Shown here: positions 42,907 through 52,247 of the stretch, one piece after another
Position numbering within the stretch: the first letter of the stretch is position 1
Layout of the letters: every line of letters starts with the position of its first letter
Source of the DNA: Pseudomonas fluorescens
GTDB lineage: Bacteria; Pseudomonadota; Gammaproteobacteria; Pseudomonadales; Pseudomonadaceae
DNA: 64,000 nt
Direction of reading: 5' to 3'
NCBI RefSeq assembly: GCF_040448305.1
Contig: NZ_CP148752.1
Location: 4,937,501 to 5,001,500, forward strand
Notes under the pieces: generated by a model
What the model saw: only the letters and a program-made list of their open reading frames with translations
Database searches by the model: none
Told to the model about the DNA's origin: nothing
Translations under genes and position numbers: made by a program

Positions 42907-44709
42907 ATGGAATGGACTGCGCCTATAACAATTCGCATCGGTTGCGCCAGCGCCTTCTGGGGCGATACCTCGACCGCTGCCGCGCAACTGGTGGAACACG
43001 GGCATCTGGACTATCTGGTCTTCGATTACCTGGCGGAAATCACTCTGTCGATCATGGCCGGCGCACGGATGAAAGATCCCCGGGCCGGCTATGCGGGCGA
43101 CTTCATCGAAGTGCTCGCGCCCTTGCTACCGCAGCTCGCGCAGCAAAACATCCGGGTCATCAGTAATGCTGGCGGGGTCAATCCCCAAGCCTGCGCCGCC
43201 GCCCTGCAAGCGGCCTGCGACAAGGCCGGGGTGGCGCTGAAGATCGCCGTGCTGCTGGGTGATGACCTGCAGCCGCAATTCAAACAGCTGGGCAACCTGG
43301 GCATTCATGAAATGTTCAGCGGCGCGCCCCTGCCATCGATGTGCGTCTCGACCAATGCCTACCTCGGTGCACCCGGTATCGTCGAAGCCCTACGCCTGGG
43401 GGCGGACATCGTGATCACCGGGCGCGTGGTCGACAGTGCGGTGGTCAGCGCCGCGCTGGTGCATGAGTTCGGCTGGTCGTGGCACGACTACGACAAGCTC
43501 GCCCAGGCGGCATTGGCCGGGCACATCATCGAATGCGGCGCCCAGTGCACGGGCGGCAACTTCACCGACTGGCGCGACGTCCCCGACTACGAACACATCG
43601 GATTTCCCATCGTCGAAGTCAGCGCCGACAGCCAGTTTATCGTCAGCAAACCCGAAGGTACCGGCGGGCTGGTCACGCCGCTGACGGTGGGCGAACAGAT
43701 GCTGTATGAAATCGGTGACCCACGTGCGTATCTGCTGCCCGACGTGGTGTGCGATTTCACTCAGGTCAAATTGCTGCAACAAGGCAGGAACGCGGTGCAG
43801 GTGCACGGCGCCAAAGGCCTGCCGCCGACCGCTCAATACAAGGTCAGCGCCACGTACCCCGATGGTTTCCGCTGCACCGCCAGTTGCCTGATCGCCGGCA
43901 TCGATGCCGTCGACAAGGCGCGGCGAGTCAGCGCGGCGATCATCAACAAGACCTCGGAAATGTTCCGCCAGCGCGGCTGGGCACAGTACAGCGACGTGAA
44001 TATCGAGTTGCTGGGCAGCGAGGCCACCTACGGCCCCCATGGCCAGCGTCAGGACAGCCGCGAAGTGGTGATCAAACTCGCGGTGCGCCATCCGGACAAG
44101 CAGGCATTGATCGTGTTCTCCCGGGAAATCGCCCAGGCCGCCACCGGCATGGCGCCAGGGCTGACCGGCATTGTCGGTGGCCGGCCGACGGTGTATCCGC
44201 TGATCCGGCTGTTCTCGTTCCTGATCGACAAAACCGCCTGCACGCTGGACATTGATTGCATGGGCCAGCGCCACCCGTGTGCCCTGCCCGCCCTCGATGT
44301 GCTCGACCCGCTGGACCTGCCAGCCCCGCTCGCCCCGCCGAAACCGGTTGGCCTGGCCGACGCCAGCGTGGCCCTGGTCAAACTGGCGGTCGCCCGCTCT
44401 GGCGACAAGGGCAACCACAGCAACATCGGCGTCATGGCCCGCGCGCCCGAATTCCTGCCATGGATTGCCGAAGCCTTGACCCCGGAAGTGATCGTCGACT
44501 GGATGGGCCACGTCCTCGATCCAATCCACGGGCGGGTCGAACGCTGGTACTTGCCCGCCAGCCACAGCCTGAATTTCCTGCTGGAAAACGCCCTCGGCGG
44601 CGGCGGTGTCGCCAGCCTGCGCATCGATCCGCAAGGCAAGGCCTTCGCCCAGCAACTGCTGGAAATCCAGATCCCGGTGCCGCAGCGCATCGCCGACCAG
44701 TTCAACTAG
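42907..44709 (+). CDS. atuA: AtuA, acyclic terpene utilisation protein (DUF1446)
   Basis: A 600-residue cytosolic protein of the AtuA/DUF1446 family. The opening IRIGCASAFWGDTSTAAAQLVEHG, RVISNAGGVNPQACAAAL, and C-terminal ARSGDKGNHSNIGVMAR are typical. It is required for growth on citronellol/geraniol; its reaction is not firmly established, with a role as hydratase subunit proposed. The ATG at 42907 has a TTGGAGG ribosome site; an upstream in-frame start would overlap the operator. It is the first gene of the operon and is 12 bases from atuB. Confidence 0.9.
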   Translation: MEWTAPITIRIGCASAFWGDTSTAAAQLVEHGHLDYLVFDYLAEITLSIMAGARMKDPRAGYAGDFIEVLAPLLPQLAQQNIRVISNAGGVNPQACAAALQAACDKAGVALKIAVLLGDDLQPQFKQLGNLGIHEMFSGAPLPSMCVSTNAYLGAPGIVEALRLGADIVITGRVVDSAVVSAALVHEFGWSWHDYDKLAQAALAGHIIECGAQCTGGNFTDWRDVPDYEHIGFPIVEVSADSQFIVSKPEGTGGLVTPLTVGEQMLYEIGDPRAYLLPDVVCDFTQVKLLQQGRNAVQVHGAKGLPPTAQYKVSATYPDGFRCTASCLIAGIDAVDKARRVSAAIINKTSEMFRQRGWAQYSDVNIELLGSEATYGPHGQRQDSREVVIKLAVRHPDKQALIVFSREIAQAATGMAPGLTGIVGGRPTVYPLIRLFSFLIDKTACTLDIDCMGQRHPCALPALDVLDPLDLPAPLAPPKPVGLADASVALVKLAVARSGDKGNHSNIGVMARAPEFLPWIAEALTPEVIVDWMGHVLDPIHGRVERWYLPASHSLNFLLENALGGGGVASLRIDPQGKAFAQQLLEIQIPVPQRIADQFN

Positions 44710-44721
44710 AGGATTGCCACC

Positions 44722-45591
44722 ATGGCCTACGATTCGATTTTCAAAGCCGATTTGTTTGCCGGCCAAAACATCATCGTCACCGGTGGCGGCAGTGGCATCG
44801 GCCGCTGCACCGCCCATGAACTGGCGGCCCTCGGCGCCCATGTGCTGCTGGTCGGGCGCAAGGCCGACAAGCTCAAAACCGTTGCAGCGGAGATCGCCGA
44901 CGACGGCGGCAAGGCCGACTGGGCGGTTTGCGACATCCGCGAGGAAGAGTCGGTGCAGCACCTGGTCAGCGAACTGATCCGCAAGCATGGCCCCATTCAT
45001 GGCCTGGTCAACAATGCGGGCGGGCAGTACCCGTCGCCCCTGGCCTCGATCAATCAGAAGGGTTTCGAAACGGTGATGCGCACCAATCTGGTGGGCGGTT
45101 TCCTGATGGCCCGGGAAGTGTTCAACCAGTCCATGAGCCAGCACGGCGGCGCCATCGTCAACATGCTCGCCGACATGTGGGGCGGCATGCCCGGTATGGG
45201 CCACTCCGGCGCGGCACGTTCGGGCATGGACAACCTGACCAAGACCGCCGCGTACGAATGGGGTCATGCCGGGGTGCGGGTCAACGCCGTGGCGCCAGGC
45301 TGGATTGCCTCCAGCGGCATGGACACCTACGAAGGCGCCTTCAAGGCTGCGATCCCGACCCTGCGCGAACACGTGCCGCTCAAGCGCATCGGCACCGAAT
45401 CGGAAGTCAGCGCGGCGATTGTTTTCCTGCTCAGCCCCGCAGCGGCGTTTGTCAGCGGCAGTACCTTGCGCATCGACGGCGCCGCCAGCCTCGGCGGGCG
45501 CGCCTGGCCGATCCACAAGGCGACCAACAGCGAGTCGTACAACGGTTTCCACCGCGCCTACATACCAGAAGTATTGAAGGACAAGGAATAA
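44722..45591 (+). CDS. atuB: AtuB, SDR-family oxidoreductase of terpene degradation
   Basis: A 289-residue SDR protein. Cofactor motif TGGGSGIGRC (about 15-24) and NNAGG (about 97) are intact. Where YxxxK is expected, the sequence reads HSGAARSGMDN, so the aligned Tyr is Ser and the Lys is Arg, as in the divergent 2,4-dienoyl-CoA reductase/trans-enoyl-CoA reductase branch. A role in citronellol/citronellal oxidation has been proposed for AtuB, but these residues fit acyl-CoA chemistry at least as well. It precedes atuC by three bases. Confidence 0.87.
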   Translation: MAYDSIFKADLFAGQNIIVTGGGSGIGRCTAHELAALGAHVLLVGRKADKLKTVAAEIADDGGKADWAVCDIREEESVQHLVSELIRKHGPIHGLVNNAGGQYPSPLASINQKGFETVMRTNLVGGFLMAREVFNQSMSQHGGAIVNMLADMWGGMPGMGHSGAARSGMDNLTKTAAYEWGHAGVRVNAVAPGWIASSGMDTYEGAFKAAIPTLREHVPLKRIGTESEVSAAIVFLLSPAAAFVSGSTLRIDGAASLGGRAWPIHKATNSESYNGFHRAYIPEVLKDKE

Positions 45592-45594
45592 CCC

Positions 45595-47211
45595 ATGCCC
45601 GTGATTCAGTCGTTACTCGATCCCCACAGCGAGCCGTTCGCCCGGAACCGTGCAGCGATGCTGAGCGCCATCGAGCAAGTTCGCGTGCTCGAACAGAACC
45701 TGCTGAACAAGGCTGCCGAAGCCAAGCCGAAGTTCGAAAAACGCAGCCAATTGCTGCCTCGCGAGCGCCTCAATCTGCTGCTGGACCCCGGCGCACCGTT
45801 TCTCGAACTGGCGAGCCTGGCCGGCTACAAGCTGCACGACGACAAGGATGGCAGCTCCGCCGGTGGTGGTTTGATCGCCGGGATCGGCTACGTGTCTGGC
45901 GTGCGTGTGCTGGTAGTCGCCAACAACAGCGCGATCAGGGGCGGGACCATCTCCCCCAGCGGCTTGAAGAAATCCCTGCGCCTGCAACAGATCGCCATGG
46001 AAAACAAACTGCCGGTGATCACCCTCGCCGAAAGCGGCGGTGCCAACCTCAATTATGCGGCGGAGATTTTCGTCGAAGGCGCGCGCAGCTTTGCCAATCA
46101 GGCGCGGATGTCGGCCATGGGGTTGCCGCAGATCACCGTGGTGCACGGCTCGGCCACGGCGGGTGGCGCCTATCAACCGGGTTTGTCGGATTACGTGGTG
46201 GTGGTACGCGGCAAGGCCAAGCTGTTTCTCGCCGGCCCGCCATTGCTCAAGGCCGCCACTGGTGAGGTCGCCACCGATGAAGAACTGGGCGGCGCCGAGA
46301 TGCACGCACAAACCGCCGGCACCGCCGAATACCTGGCTGAAAACGACGCTGACGGCGTGCGACAGGTACGCGAGATCGTCAGCCTGTTGCCGTGGAACGA
46401 GCAGTTGCCTCCACTACCCGAACGTCGCTGGGAGGAACCGCTCTACCCCATCGACGAACTGCTGGGCCTGATCCCGGATGATCCGAAAAAGCCCTACGAC
46501 GTGCGCGAAATCATCGCCCGTCTGGCCGACGCTTCGAACTTTCTTGAATTCAAGGGCGAGTTCGATCAGCAGACTGTGTGCGGTCATCTGAAAATTCAGG
46601 GCCGCGCCTGTGGCTTCATCGGCAACAACGGCCCGATCACGCCAAAAGGTGCGAGCAAGGCGGCCCAGTTCATCCAGCTGTGCGACCAGAGCCAGACGCC
46701 GCTGCTGTTTTTCCACAACACCACCGGGTTCATGGTCGGCACCGAATCGGAACAGCAAGGCGTGATCAAGCATGGCGCGAAGATGATTCAAGCGGTGGCC
46801 AACGCCCGGGTGCCGAAGCTGACCATCGTCGTCGGTGGCTCCTACGGCGCCGGCAACTATGCAATGTGCGGTCGCGGCCTCGACCCGCGTTTCATCTTCG
46901 CCTGGCCCAACAGCCGCACCGCCGTGATGGGTGGTGCGCAAGCGGGCAAGGTACTGCGCATCGTCACCGAGGCCAAACAGGCCAAGGACGGGCTGGTGCC
47001 CGACCCGAAAATGCTCGACATGCTCGAACAGGTCACCGCGCAGAAACTCGACAGCCAGTCCACGGCACTCTACGGCAGCGCCAACCTCTGGGACGACGGT
47101 TTGATCGACCCGCGCGATACCCGGACTTTGTTGGGTTACTTGCTGGACATCTGTCACGAGGCCGAGGTGCGGCCATTGCAAGCCAACAGTTTTGGCATAG
47201 CCCGACTCTAG
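45595..47211 (+). CDS. atuC: AtuC, geranyl-CoA carboxylase carboxyltransferase (beta) subunit
   Basis: A 538-residue acyl-CoA carboxyltransferase. The N-terminal half has LPRERLNLLLDPGAPFLELASLAG and LAESGGANLNYAAEIF; the C-terminal half has NNGPITPKGASKAAQFIQLC, FHNTTGFMVGTESEQQG and VVGGSYGAGNYAMCGRG. Together with AtuF it carboxylates cis-geranyl-CoA on its beta-methyl group. The related liu/methylcrotonyl-CoA enzyme is a close alternative, but the atuA/atuB/atuD neighbours point to geranyl-CoA. It is the central enzyme of this pathway. Confidence 0.9.
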   Translation: MPVIQSLLDPHSEPFARNRAAMLSAIEQVRVLEQNLLNKAAEAKPKFEKRSQLLPRERLNLLLDPGAPFLELASLAGYKLHDDKDGSSAGGGLIAGIGYVSGVRVLVVANNSAIRGGTISPSGLKKSLRLQQIAMENKLPVITLAESGGANLNYAAEIFVEGARSFANQARMSAMGLPQITVVHGSATAGGAYQPGLSDYVVVVRGKAKLFLAGPPLLKAATGEVATDEELGGAEMHAQTAGTAEYLAENDADGVRQVREIVSLLPWNEQLPPLPERRWEEPLYPIDELLGLIPDDPKKPYDVREIIARLADASNFLEFKGEFDQQTVCGHLKIQGRACGFIGNNGPITPKGASKAAQFIQLCDQSQTPLLFFHNTTGFMVGTESEQQGVIKHGAKMIQAVANARVPKLTIVVGGSYGAGNYAMCGRGLDPRFIFAWPNSRTAVMGGAQAGKVLRIVTEAKQAKDGLVPDPKMLDMLEQVTAQKLDSQSTALYGSANLWDDGLIDPRDTRTLLGYLLDICHEAEVRPLQANSFGIARL

Positions 47212-47225
47212 GCCCGCTCAAGGAG

Positions 47226-47233
47226 AACAATAA
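47226..47233 (+). promoter_or_regulatory. Possible Crc/Hfq CA motif at atuD
   Basis: AACAATAA fits the AANAANAA pattern bound by Hfq with Crc in pseudomonads. It lies between the AAGGAG ribosome site and the atuD ATG at 47236, where binding would block translation. This implies catabolite repression of the pathway; untested. Confidence 0.45.
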
Positions 47234-47235
47234 AA

Positions 47236-48393
47236 ATGATCTTCACCCAGGAACACGAAGCACTGCGCCGCACCGTTCGCCAGTTCGTCGAGCACGAGAT
47301 CAACCCGCACGTCGAGGAATGGGAAAAGGCCGGGCGCTTCCCCATCCACGAAATCTTCCGCAAGGCCGGCGACCTCGGTTTGCTGGGCATTTCCAAACCG
47401 GAAAAATTCGGCGGCATGGGGCTCGACTACAGCTATTCGATCGTCGCCGCCGAAGAGTTCGGCACCATTCATTGCGGCGGCATTCCGATGTCCATCGGCG
47501 TGCAGACCGACATGTGCACCCCGGCGCTGGCCCGATTCGGTTCCGATGAACTGCGCGAGGAATTCCTGCGCCCGGCCATCAGCGGTGAGCAGGTCGGCTG
47601 CATCGGCGTCTCCGAAGTCGGCGCCGGCTCTGACGTCGCCGGGCTGAAAACCACCGCGCGCAAGGACGGCGATGACTATGTGATCAACGGCAGCAAAATG
47701 TGGATCACCAACTCGCCGAGCGCCGACTTCATCTGCCTGCTGGCCAACACCTCGGACGACAAACCGCACATCAACAAGTCACTGATCATGGTGCCGATGA
47801 GCACGCCGGGCATCAGCCTCAGCTCGCACCTGGACAAGCTCGGCATGCGCAGCTCGGAAACCGCTCAGGTGTTTTTCGACAACGTGCGCGTACCGCAGCG
47901 CAACCGCATCGGTCATGAAGGCGCGGGGTTCATGATGCAGATGCTGCAGTTCCAGGAGGAACGCCTGTTCGGTGCGGCCAACATGATCAAAGGCCTGGAG
48001 TACTGTGTCGACAGCACCATCGAATACTGCAAGGAGCGCAAAACCTTCGGCAATGCGCTGATCGACAATCAGGTGATCCACTTCCGCCTGGCGGAACTGC
48101 AAACCGAAATCGAATGCCTGCGGGCGCTGGTCTATCAGGCCACCGAGCAATACGTCAAAGGCCAGGACGTCACGCGCCTGGCCTCCATGGCCAAGCTCAA
48201 GGCCGGGCGGCTGGGTCGCGAAGTCAGTGACAGTTGCCTGCAATACTGGGGCGGCATGGGCTTCATGTGGGACAACCCGGTGGCCCGGGCTTACCGCGAT
48301 GTACGGCTGGTGTCGATCGGCGGCGGCGCCGACGAAATCATGCTGGGGATCATCTGCAAACTGATGGGCATTCTGCCGGGGAAAAAGAAATGA
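47236..48393 (+). CDS. atuD: AtuD, citronellyl-CoA dehydrogenase
   Basis: A 385-residue FAD acyl-CoA dehydrogenase. The flavin/substrate motif GCIGVSEVGAGSDVAGLKT lies near 120, then INGSKMWITNSPSADF, EERLFGAANMIKGLEYC and the C-terminal QYWGGMGFMWDNPVARAYRDVR. In the pathway it converts citronellyl-CoA to cis-geranyl-CoA before carboxylation. It has a strong AAGGAG ribosome site with a possible Crc/Hfq site behind it. Its stop overlaps the atuE start by three bases. Confidence 0.9.
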   Translation: MIFTQEHEALRRTVRQFVEHEINPHVEEWEKAGRFPIHEIFRKAGDLGLLGISKPEKFGGMGLDYSYSIVAAEEFGTIHCGGIPMSIGVQTDMCTPALARFGSDELREEFLRPAISGEQVGCIGVSEVGAGSDVAGLKTTARKDGDDYVINGSKMWITNSPSADFICLLANTSDDKPHINKSLIMVPMSTPGISLSSHLDKLGMRSSETAQVFFDNVRVPQRNRIGHEGAGFMMQMLQFQEERLFGAANMIKGLEYCVDSTIEYCKERKTFGNALIDNQVIHFRLAELQTEIECLRALVYQATEQYVKGQDVTRLASMAKLKAGRLGREVSDSCLQYWGGMGFMWDNPVARAYRDVRLVSIGGGADEIMLGIICKLMGILPGKKK

Positions 48394-49187
48394 ACAACCT
48401 GCCGGTTTGTCAGACCTTGCTGCTGGAACTGCACAACGGCGTGTTGCACATCACCCTCAACCGCCCGGAATGCCGCAATGCGATGAGCTTGCAGATGGTC
48501 GCCGAGTTGCGCTCGGTGCTGGCCGCGGTACGCGATAAACCAGGGGTTCGCGCACTGGTGATCGGCGGCGTCGGTGGGCACTTCTGTGCTGGCGGCGACC
48601 TCAAGGACATGGCCAACGCCCGCGCTCAAGGCCCAACTGCGCACAGGGATCTGAACCGGGTGTTCGGCGCGCTATTGCAAGAGGTGCAACACGCACCGCA
48701 AGTGGTGATCACGGTGCTGCAGGGGGCGGTGCTCGGCGGCGGTCTCGGCCTGGCCTGCGTCAGCGATATCGCCCTGGCCGATCACCAGGCGCAATTCGGC
48801 CTGCCGGAAACCAGCCTCGGCCTGTTGCCTGCGCAGATCGCGCCGTTCGTGGTGCAACGCATCGGCTTGACCCAGGCCCGGCGCCTGGCCCTGACGGCCG
48901 CGCGTTTCGACGGTACCCAGGCGCGACGCATGGGGCTGGTCCATTTTGTCGAGCATGATCCGCAGGCCCTGGCCGAACGTCTCGATGAGGTGTTGGCGCA
49001 TGTGTTGTGTTGCGCGCCGGGGGCGAATGCGGCGACCAAGAAACTCTTGCTGGCCAGTGCCGGACAACCGTCGGATGCCCTGCTGGATCAAGCGGCTCAA
49101 TGGTTCAGCGAAGCGGTGACCGGAGCCGAAGGCGTCGAGGGAACGATGGCCTTCGTGCAAAAACGCAAACCGGGGTGGGCCATTTAA
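48390..49187 (+). CDS. atuE: AtuE, isohexenylglutaconyl-CoA hydratase (enoyl-CoA hydratase family)
   Basis: A 265-residue crotonase-fold protein. Oxyanion-hole motifs are seen in GGVGGHFCAGGDLKDM (about 60-75) and LQGAVLGGGLGLACVSDIALA (about 110-130). LPETSLGLLPAQIAPFV is the third typical stretch. It hydrates the carboxylated intermediate. The start codon overlaps the atuD stop (ATGA). A REPIN follows it and separates it from atuF. Confidence 0.9.
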   Translation: MNNLPVCQTLLLELHNGVLHITLNRPECRNAMSLQMVAELRSVLAAVRDKPGVRALVIGGVGGHFCAGGDLKDMANARAQGPTAHRDLNRVFGALLQEVQHAPQVVITVLQGAVLGGGLGLACVSDIALADHQAQFGLPETSLGLLPAQIAPFVVQRIGLTQARRLALTAARFDGTQARRMGLVHFVEHDPQALAERLDEVLAHVLCCAPGANAATKKLLLASAGQPSDALLDQAAQWFSEAVTGAEGVEGTMAFVQKRKPGWAI

Positions 49188-49190
49188 AAG

Positions 49191-49260
49191 CTTCGCGAGC
49201 AGGCTCGCTCCCACATTTGAAATGCATTCCCCTGTGGGAGCGGGCTTGCCCGCGAAGAGG
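49191..49260. repeat. REPIN between atuE and atuF
   Basis: Arms cttcgcgagcaggctcgctc and gagcgggcttgcccgcgaag flank a loop of about 30 bases. It lies inside an otherwise continuous operon, so it may tune the ratio of the carboxylase subunits or of atuE to atuF mRNA. Confidence 0.88.
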
Positions 49261-49296
49261 CCATCACATTCACCGCAAACCCCAAGGGAACAACCC

Positions 49297-51258
49297 ATGC
49301 CCGGACTCAAAAAAATCCTCATCGCCAACCGCGGCGAAATCGCCTGTCGCATACAGCGCACGGCCCAGGCGCTGGGCTATCGCACGGTCGCCGTGTTCAG
49401 CGACGCCGACGCCGATGCACTGCACGTGCGGATGGCCGACGAGGCAGTCAACATCGGCCCGGCCCCGGTGCAACAGTCTTATTTGAACATCCAGGCCATC
49501 CTCGACGCAGCCCGGCGCACGGGCGCGGATGCGATCCATCCGGGCTACGGTTTCCTCTCGGAAAACGCCGGGTTTGCCCTTGCCTGCCGGGATGCCGGCA
49601 TCACCTTTATCGGCCCCAGCCCCGAGGCCATCGAACTGATGGGCAGCAAGCGCCTGTCGAAGATCGCCATGATCGAAGCCGGCGTGCCGTGCATCAACGG
49701 TTATCAAGGCGCCGGGCAGGACGATGCCACCCTGAGCCGCGAGGCCGAGCGCATCGGCTATCCGCTGATGATCAAGGCCAGCGCTGGCGGCGGTGGACGC
49801 GGCATGCGCCTGGTGCACAACGCCAGCGACTTGCTGGAACAGATTCGCACCGCGCGCTCCGAAGCCCTGAACGGTTTTGGCAGCGGTGAACTGATTCTCG
49901 AACAGGCACTGGTCGAACCCCGTCACGTCGAGATCCAGTTGTTCGGTGACCGGCATGGCAACCTGATTTACCTCGGCGAACGTGATTGTTCGGTGCAGCG
50001 CCGGCATCAGAAAGTCATCGAGGAAGCACCCTGCCCGGTGATGACCGCTGAGCTGCGCCAGGCCATGGGCGAAGCGGCGCTCAAGGCCGGACGAGCGGTG
50101 AAGTACGTCGGCGCGGGCACCGTGGAGTTTTTGCTGGATGCGCGCGGGCAGTTTTATTTCCTGGAGATGAACACCCGACTGCAAGTGGAGCACCCGGTGA
50201 CCGAACTGATCACCGGGCTGGACCTGGTGGCCTGGCAGTTGAGCATCGCCGAAGGGCAACCGCTGCCCTTGCGCCAGGAACAGGTGCAACTCAAGGGCCA
50301 TGCCATGGAAGTACGCCTGTATGCCGAAGACCCGACCCAGGCTTTCCTGCCGCAAACCGGTCTCGTCGTGGCCTGGGAACCGGCATTGCAAGACGGCGTG
50401 CGTATCGACCACGGCCTGATCGAAGGCCAGCTCATCAGTCCCTTCTACGACCCGATGCTCGGCAAACTCATCGCCCACGGTGCCACCCGCGAAGAAGCCC
50501 GGCGCAAATTGCTGCGGGCGGTACAAGACAGCGTGCTGCTGGGGCTGCAAAGCAATCAACGCCTGCTTGCCAGCCTGCTGGAGCACCCGCAGTTCGCCAG
50601 CGGTGATTTCAGTACCGGTTTCATCCCGCAGCATTTCGCCGACCACGCCTGCCTGCATTCCGAAACCCCAAGCGCGCACCACTTGGCCATCGCCGCCGCC
50701 CTGTTCTATCAGGCTGCAGCACAGGCTCACCCGGCCCTACTTTGCGGTTGGCGCAACAACGCCAGCGTGCCGCTGCACTATCGCATCGGCCTTGAAGATC
50801 AGGACTGGCCGGTGGCGTTGCAGGCGATCCCGGGCCAGCCTATGCGCGTTCAGGTCGCCGAGCGCAGCCTCGAACTGAAGATCATCCACAGCGACGGACG
50901 CTGGGCCACCCTCGAAATCGAAGGCGTTCGCCAACGCCACGCTTATCGCCTGGAGGCCGGGCGTCTCTGGCTATTTACCCGGCCGGGTAGCCTGCAGTTC
51001 GTGGATCGCACTCAGGCGCAGGTCACCGGCCAGGCCAGTGTCAGCTCCGGCACCCTCAAGGCACCGATGGACGGGGCGATTGTTGACGTCCTGGTCAACG
51101 AAGGCAGCCAGGTGACCAAGGGCCAACTGCTGGTGGTACTGGAGGCGATGAAAATGGAGCATCCATTGAAGTCGGGCATCGACGGTGTACTCAAACGCTT
51201 GCAAGTCAAAGTCGGGGATCAGGTGAAAAACCGGCAGATACTGTTGGAGGTCGAATAA
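49297..51258 (+). CDS. atuF: AtuF, geranyl-CoA carboxylase biotin-carrying (alpha) subunit
   Basis: A 653-residue biotin carboxylase/biotin carrier protein. The biotin carboxylase domain (about 1-445) begins KILIANRGEIACRIQRTA and has the ATP-grasp KASAGGGGRGMR, then FLEMNTRLQVEHPVTE. The C-terminal biotinyl domain (about 580-653) has EAMKMEHPL with the biotinylated Lys near 618. The ATG at 49297 follows AAGGGAA; a longer reading would run into the REPIN. It pairs with AtuC. No atuG or atuH follows. Confidence 0.92.
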   Translation: MPGLKKILIANRGEIACRIQRTAQALGYRTVAVFSDADADALHVRMADEAVNIGPAPVQQSYLNIQAILDAARRTGADAIHPGYGFLSENAGFALACRDAGITFIGPSPEAIELMGSKRLSKIAMIEAGVPCINGYQGAGQDDATLSREAERIGYPLMIKASAGGGGRGMRLVHNASDLLEQIRTARSEALNGFGSGELILEQALVEPRHVEIQLFGDRHGNLIYLGERDCSVQRRHQKVIEEAPCPVMTAELRQAMGEAALKAGRAVKYVGAGTVEFLLDARGQFYFLEMNTRLQVEHPVTELITGLDLVAWQLSIAEGQPLPLRQEQVQLKGHAMEVRLYAEDPTQAFLPQTGLVVAWEPALQDGVRIDHGLIEGQLISPFYDPMLGKLIAHGATREEARRKLLRAVQDSVLLGLQSNQRLLASLLEHPQFASGDFSTGFIPQHFADHACLHSETPSAHHLAIAAALFYQAAAQAHPALLCGWRNNASVPLHYRIGLEDQDWPVALQAIPGQPMRVQVAERSLELKIIHSDGRWATLEIEGVRQRHAYRLEAGRLWLFTRPGSLQFVDRTQAQVTGQASVSSGTLKAPMDGAIVDVLVNEGSQVTKGQLLVVLEAMKMEHPLKSGIDGVLKRLQVKVGDQVKNRQILLEVE

Positions 51259-51328
51259 GCCGCTAGGCGGAACCGCCGGGTTTGGCTACGCTCAAACCCT
51301 ACAGGACGCGGATACCAGGAAACCTGCA

Positions 51329-51871
51329 ATGCCTCACTGGCTGGTCATTGATCTGGAGGCCACCACCGATGAAGGGGGTTGGCCCGTAACGGATATGGAA
51401 ATCATTGAAATCGGCGCCACCCTGGTGGACCGCAAGGGGCGTGAACTGGACCAGTTCCAGCGCTTCGTCCGCCCCGTGCGGCGGCCGTTGCTGACGCCGT
51501 TTTGCCGCGAGCTGACGCACATCACCCAAGCCAATATTGATATCGCACAACCGCTGGGCGAAGTCTGGCCGGCGTTTGAACGCTGGCTCGGCCAACATCA
51601 CACGCGACTTGAGGGCTGGGCCAGTTGGGGCGATTACGATCGCAAACAACTGCTTCAGGATTGGCAGCAGCTGGGACTCGCCAGCATGCTGGCCAACGTG
51701 CCGCACATGAACCTCAAACAGCGTTTTGCCAAGGCCCGACGACTGGAGCGCCCGCGGGGATTAAACGGCGCGTTGCAACTGGCCGGCTTGCAGTTCAACG
51801 GCCAACAACACCGGGCGCTGGAAGATGCGCGCAATACCGCACGCCTGCTGCCGCTGGTTCTGCCGCTTTAG
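51329..51871 (+). CDS. DEDDh 3'-5' exonuclease (ERI-1/KapD-like)
   Basis: A 180-residue nuclease of the DnaQ superfamily. The metal-binding residues are visible as VIDLEATTDEGG (Asp, Glu), WASWGDYDR (Asp) and HRALEDARNTA (His and Asp, the DEDDh signature). It opens with PHWLVIDLEATTDEGGWPV and has TPFCRELTHIT, as in the inhibitor-of-KinA/ERI-1 group that trims structured RNA ends or DNA. It stands alone with an AGGAAA ribosome site. The substrate is not determinable. Confidence 0.87.
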   Translation: MPHWLVIDLEATTDEGGWPVTDMEIIEIGATLVDRKGRELDQFQRFVRPVRRPLLTPFCRELTHITQANIDIAQPLGEVWPAFERWLGQHHTRLEGWASWGDYDRKQLLQDWQQLGLASMLANVPHMNLKQRFAKARRLERPRGLNGALQLAGLQFNGQQHRALEDARNTARLLPLVLPL

Positions 51872-51940
51872 ACAGGTGACGACGCCAAGGGCCTTGTGCA
51901 TACTGGCCGGCCCTTTTTAGCCCTTTTCGAGGAATCGCCC

Positions 51941-52225
51941 ATGTTTAAAGTCAACGAGTACTTCGACGGCACCGTCAAGTCGATCGCCTTTGGCACCGCA
52001 GAAGGTCCGGCGACCATCGGCGTCATGGCTCCGGGCGCCTACGAATTCGGCACCAGCCAGCGTGAAATCATGCACGTGGTCAGCGGCGCATTGACCGTCA
52101 AACTGCCAGACAGCAGCGACTGGGAAACCTTCGCCGCCGGCAGCCAGTTCAACGTGCCGGCCAACAGCAAGTTTCAGCTGAAAGTCGCCGTCGACACCGC
52201 TTACCTGTGCGAATACCGCGGCTAA
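51941..52225 (+). CDS. ppnP: Pyrimidine/purine nucleoside phosphorylase PpnP (DUF1255)
   Basis: A 94-residue cupin-fold enzyme. The sequence FKVNEYFDGTVKSIAF, PGAYEFGTSQREIMHVVSG and VPANSKFQLKV matches PpnP (YaiE), which splits nucleosides with phosphate. The length is exactly that of the family. The ATG at 51941 is behind a GAGGAA site; upstream codons are not needed. A strong bidirectional terminator follows. Confidence 0.93.
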   Translation: MFKVNEYFDGTVKSIAFGTAEGPATIGVMAPGAYEFGTSQREIMHVVSGALTVKLPDSSDWETFAAGSQFNVPANSKFQLKVAVDTAYLCEYRG

Positions 52226-52247
52226 ACCGCGGGGCTTCACCGCAATC

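Noticed and set aside
43390..45552. A 720-codon open frame antisense to atuA/atuB
   Set aside because: It is a shadow of two well-supported genes; low complexity and no recognisable family.
49222..49296. N-terminal extension of AtuF
   Set aside because: Those codons lie in the REPIN and its flank; the ATG at 49297 has a ribosome site and matches the family start.
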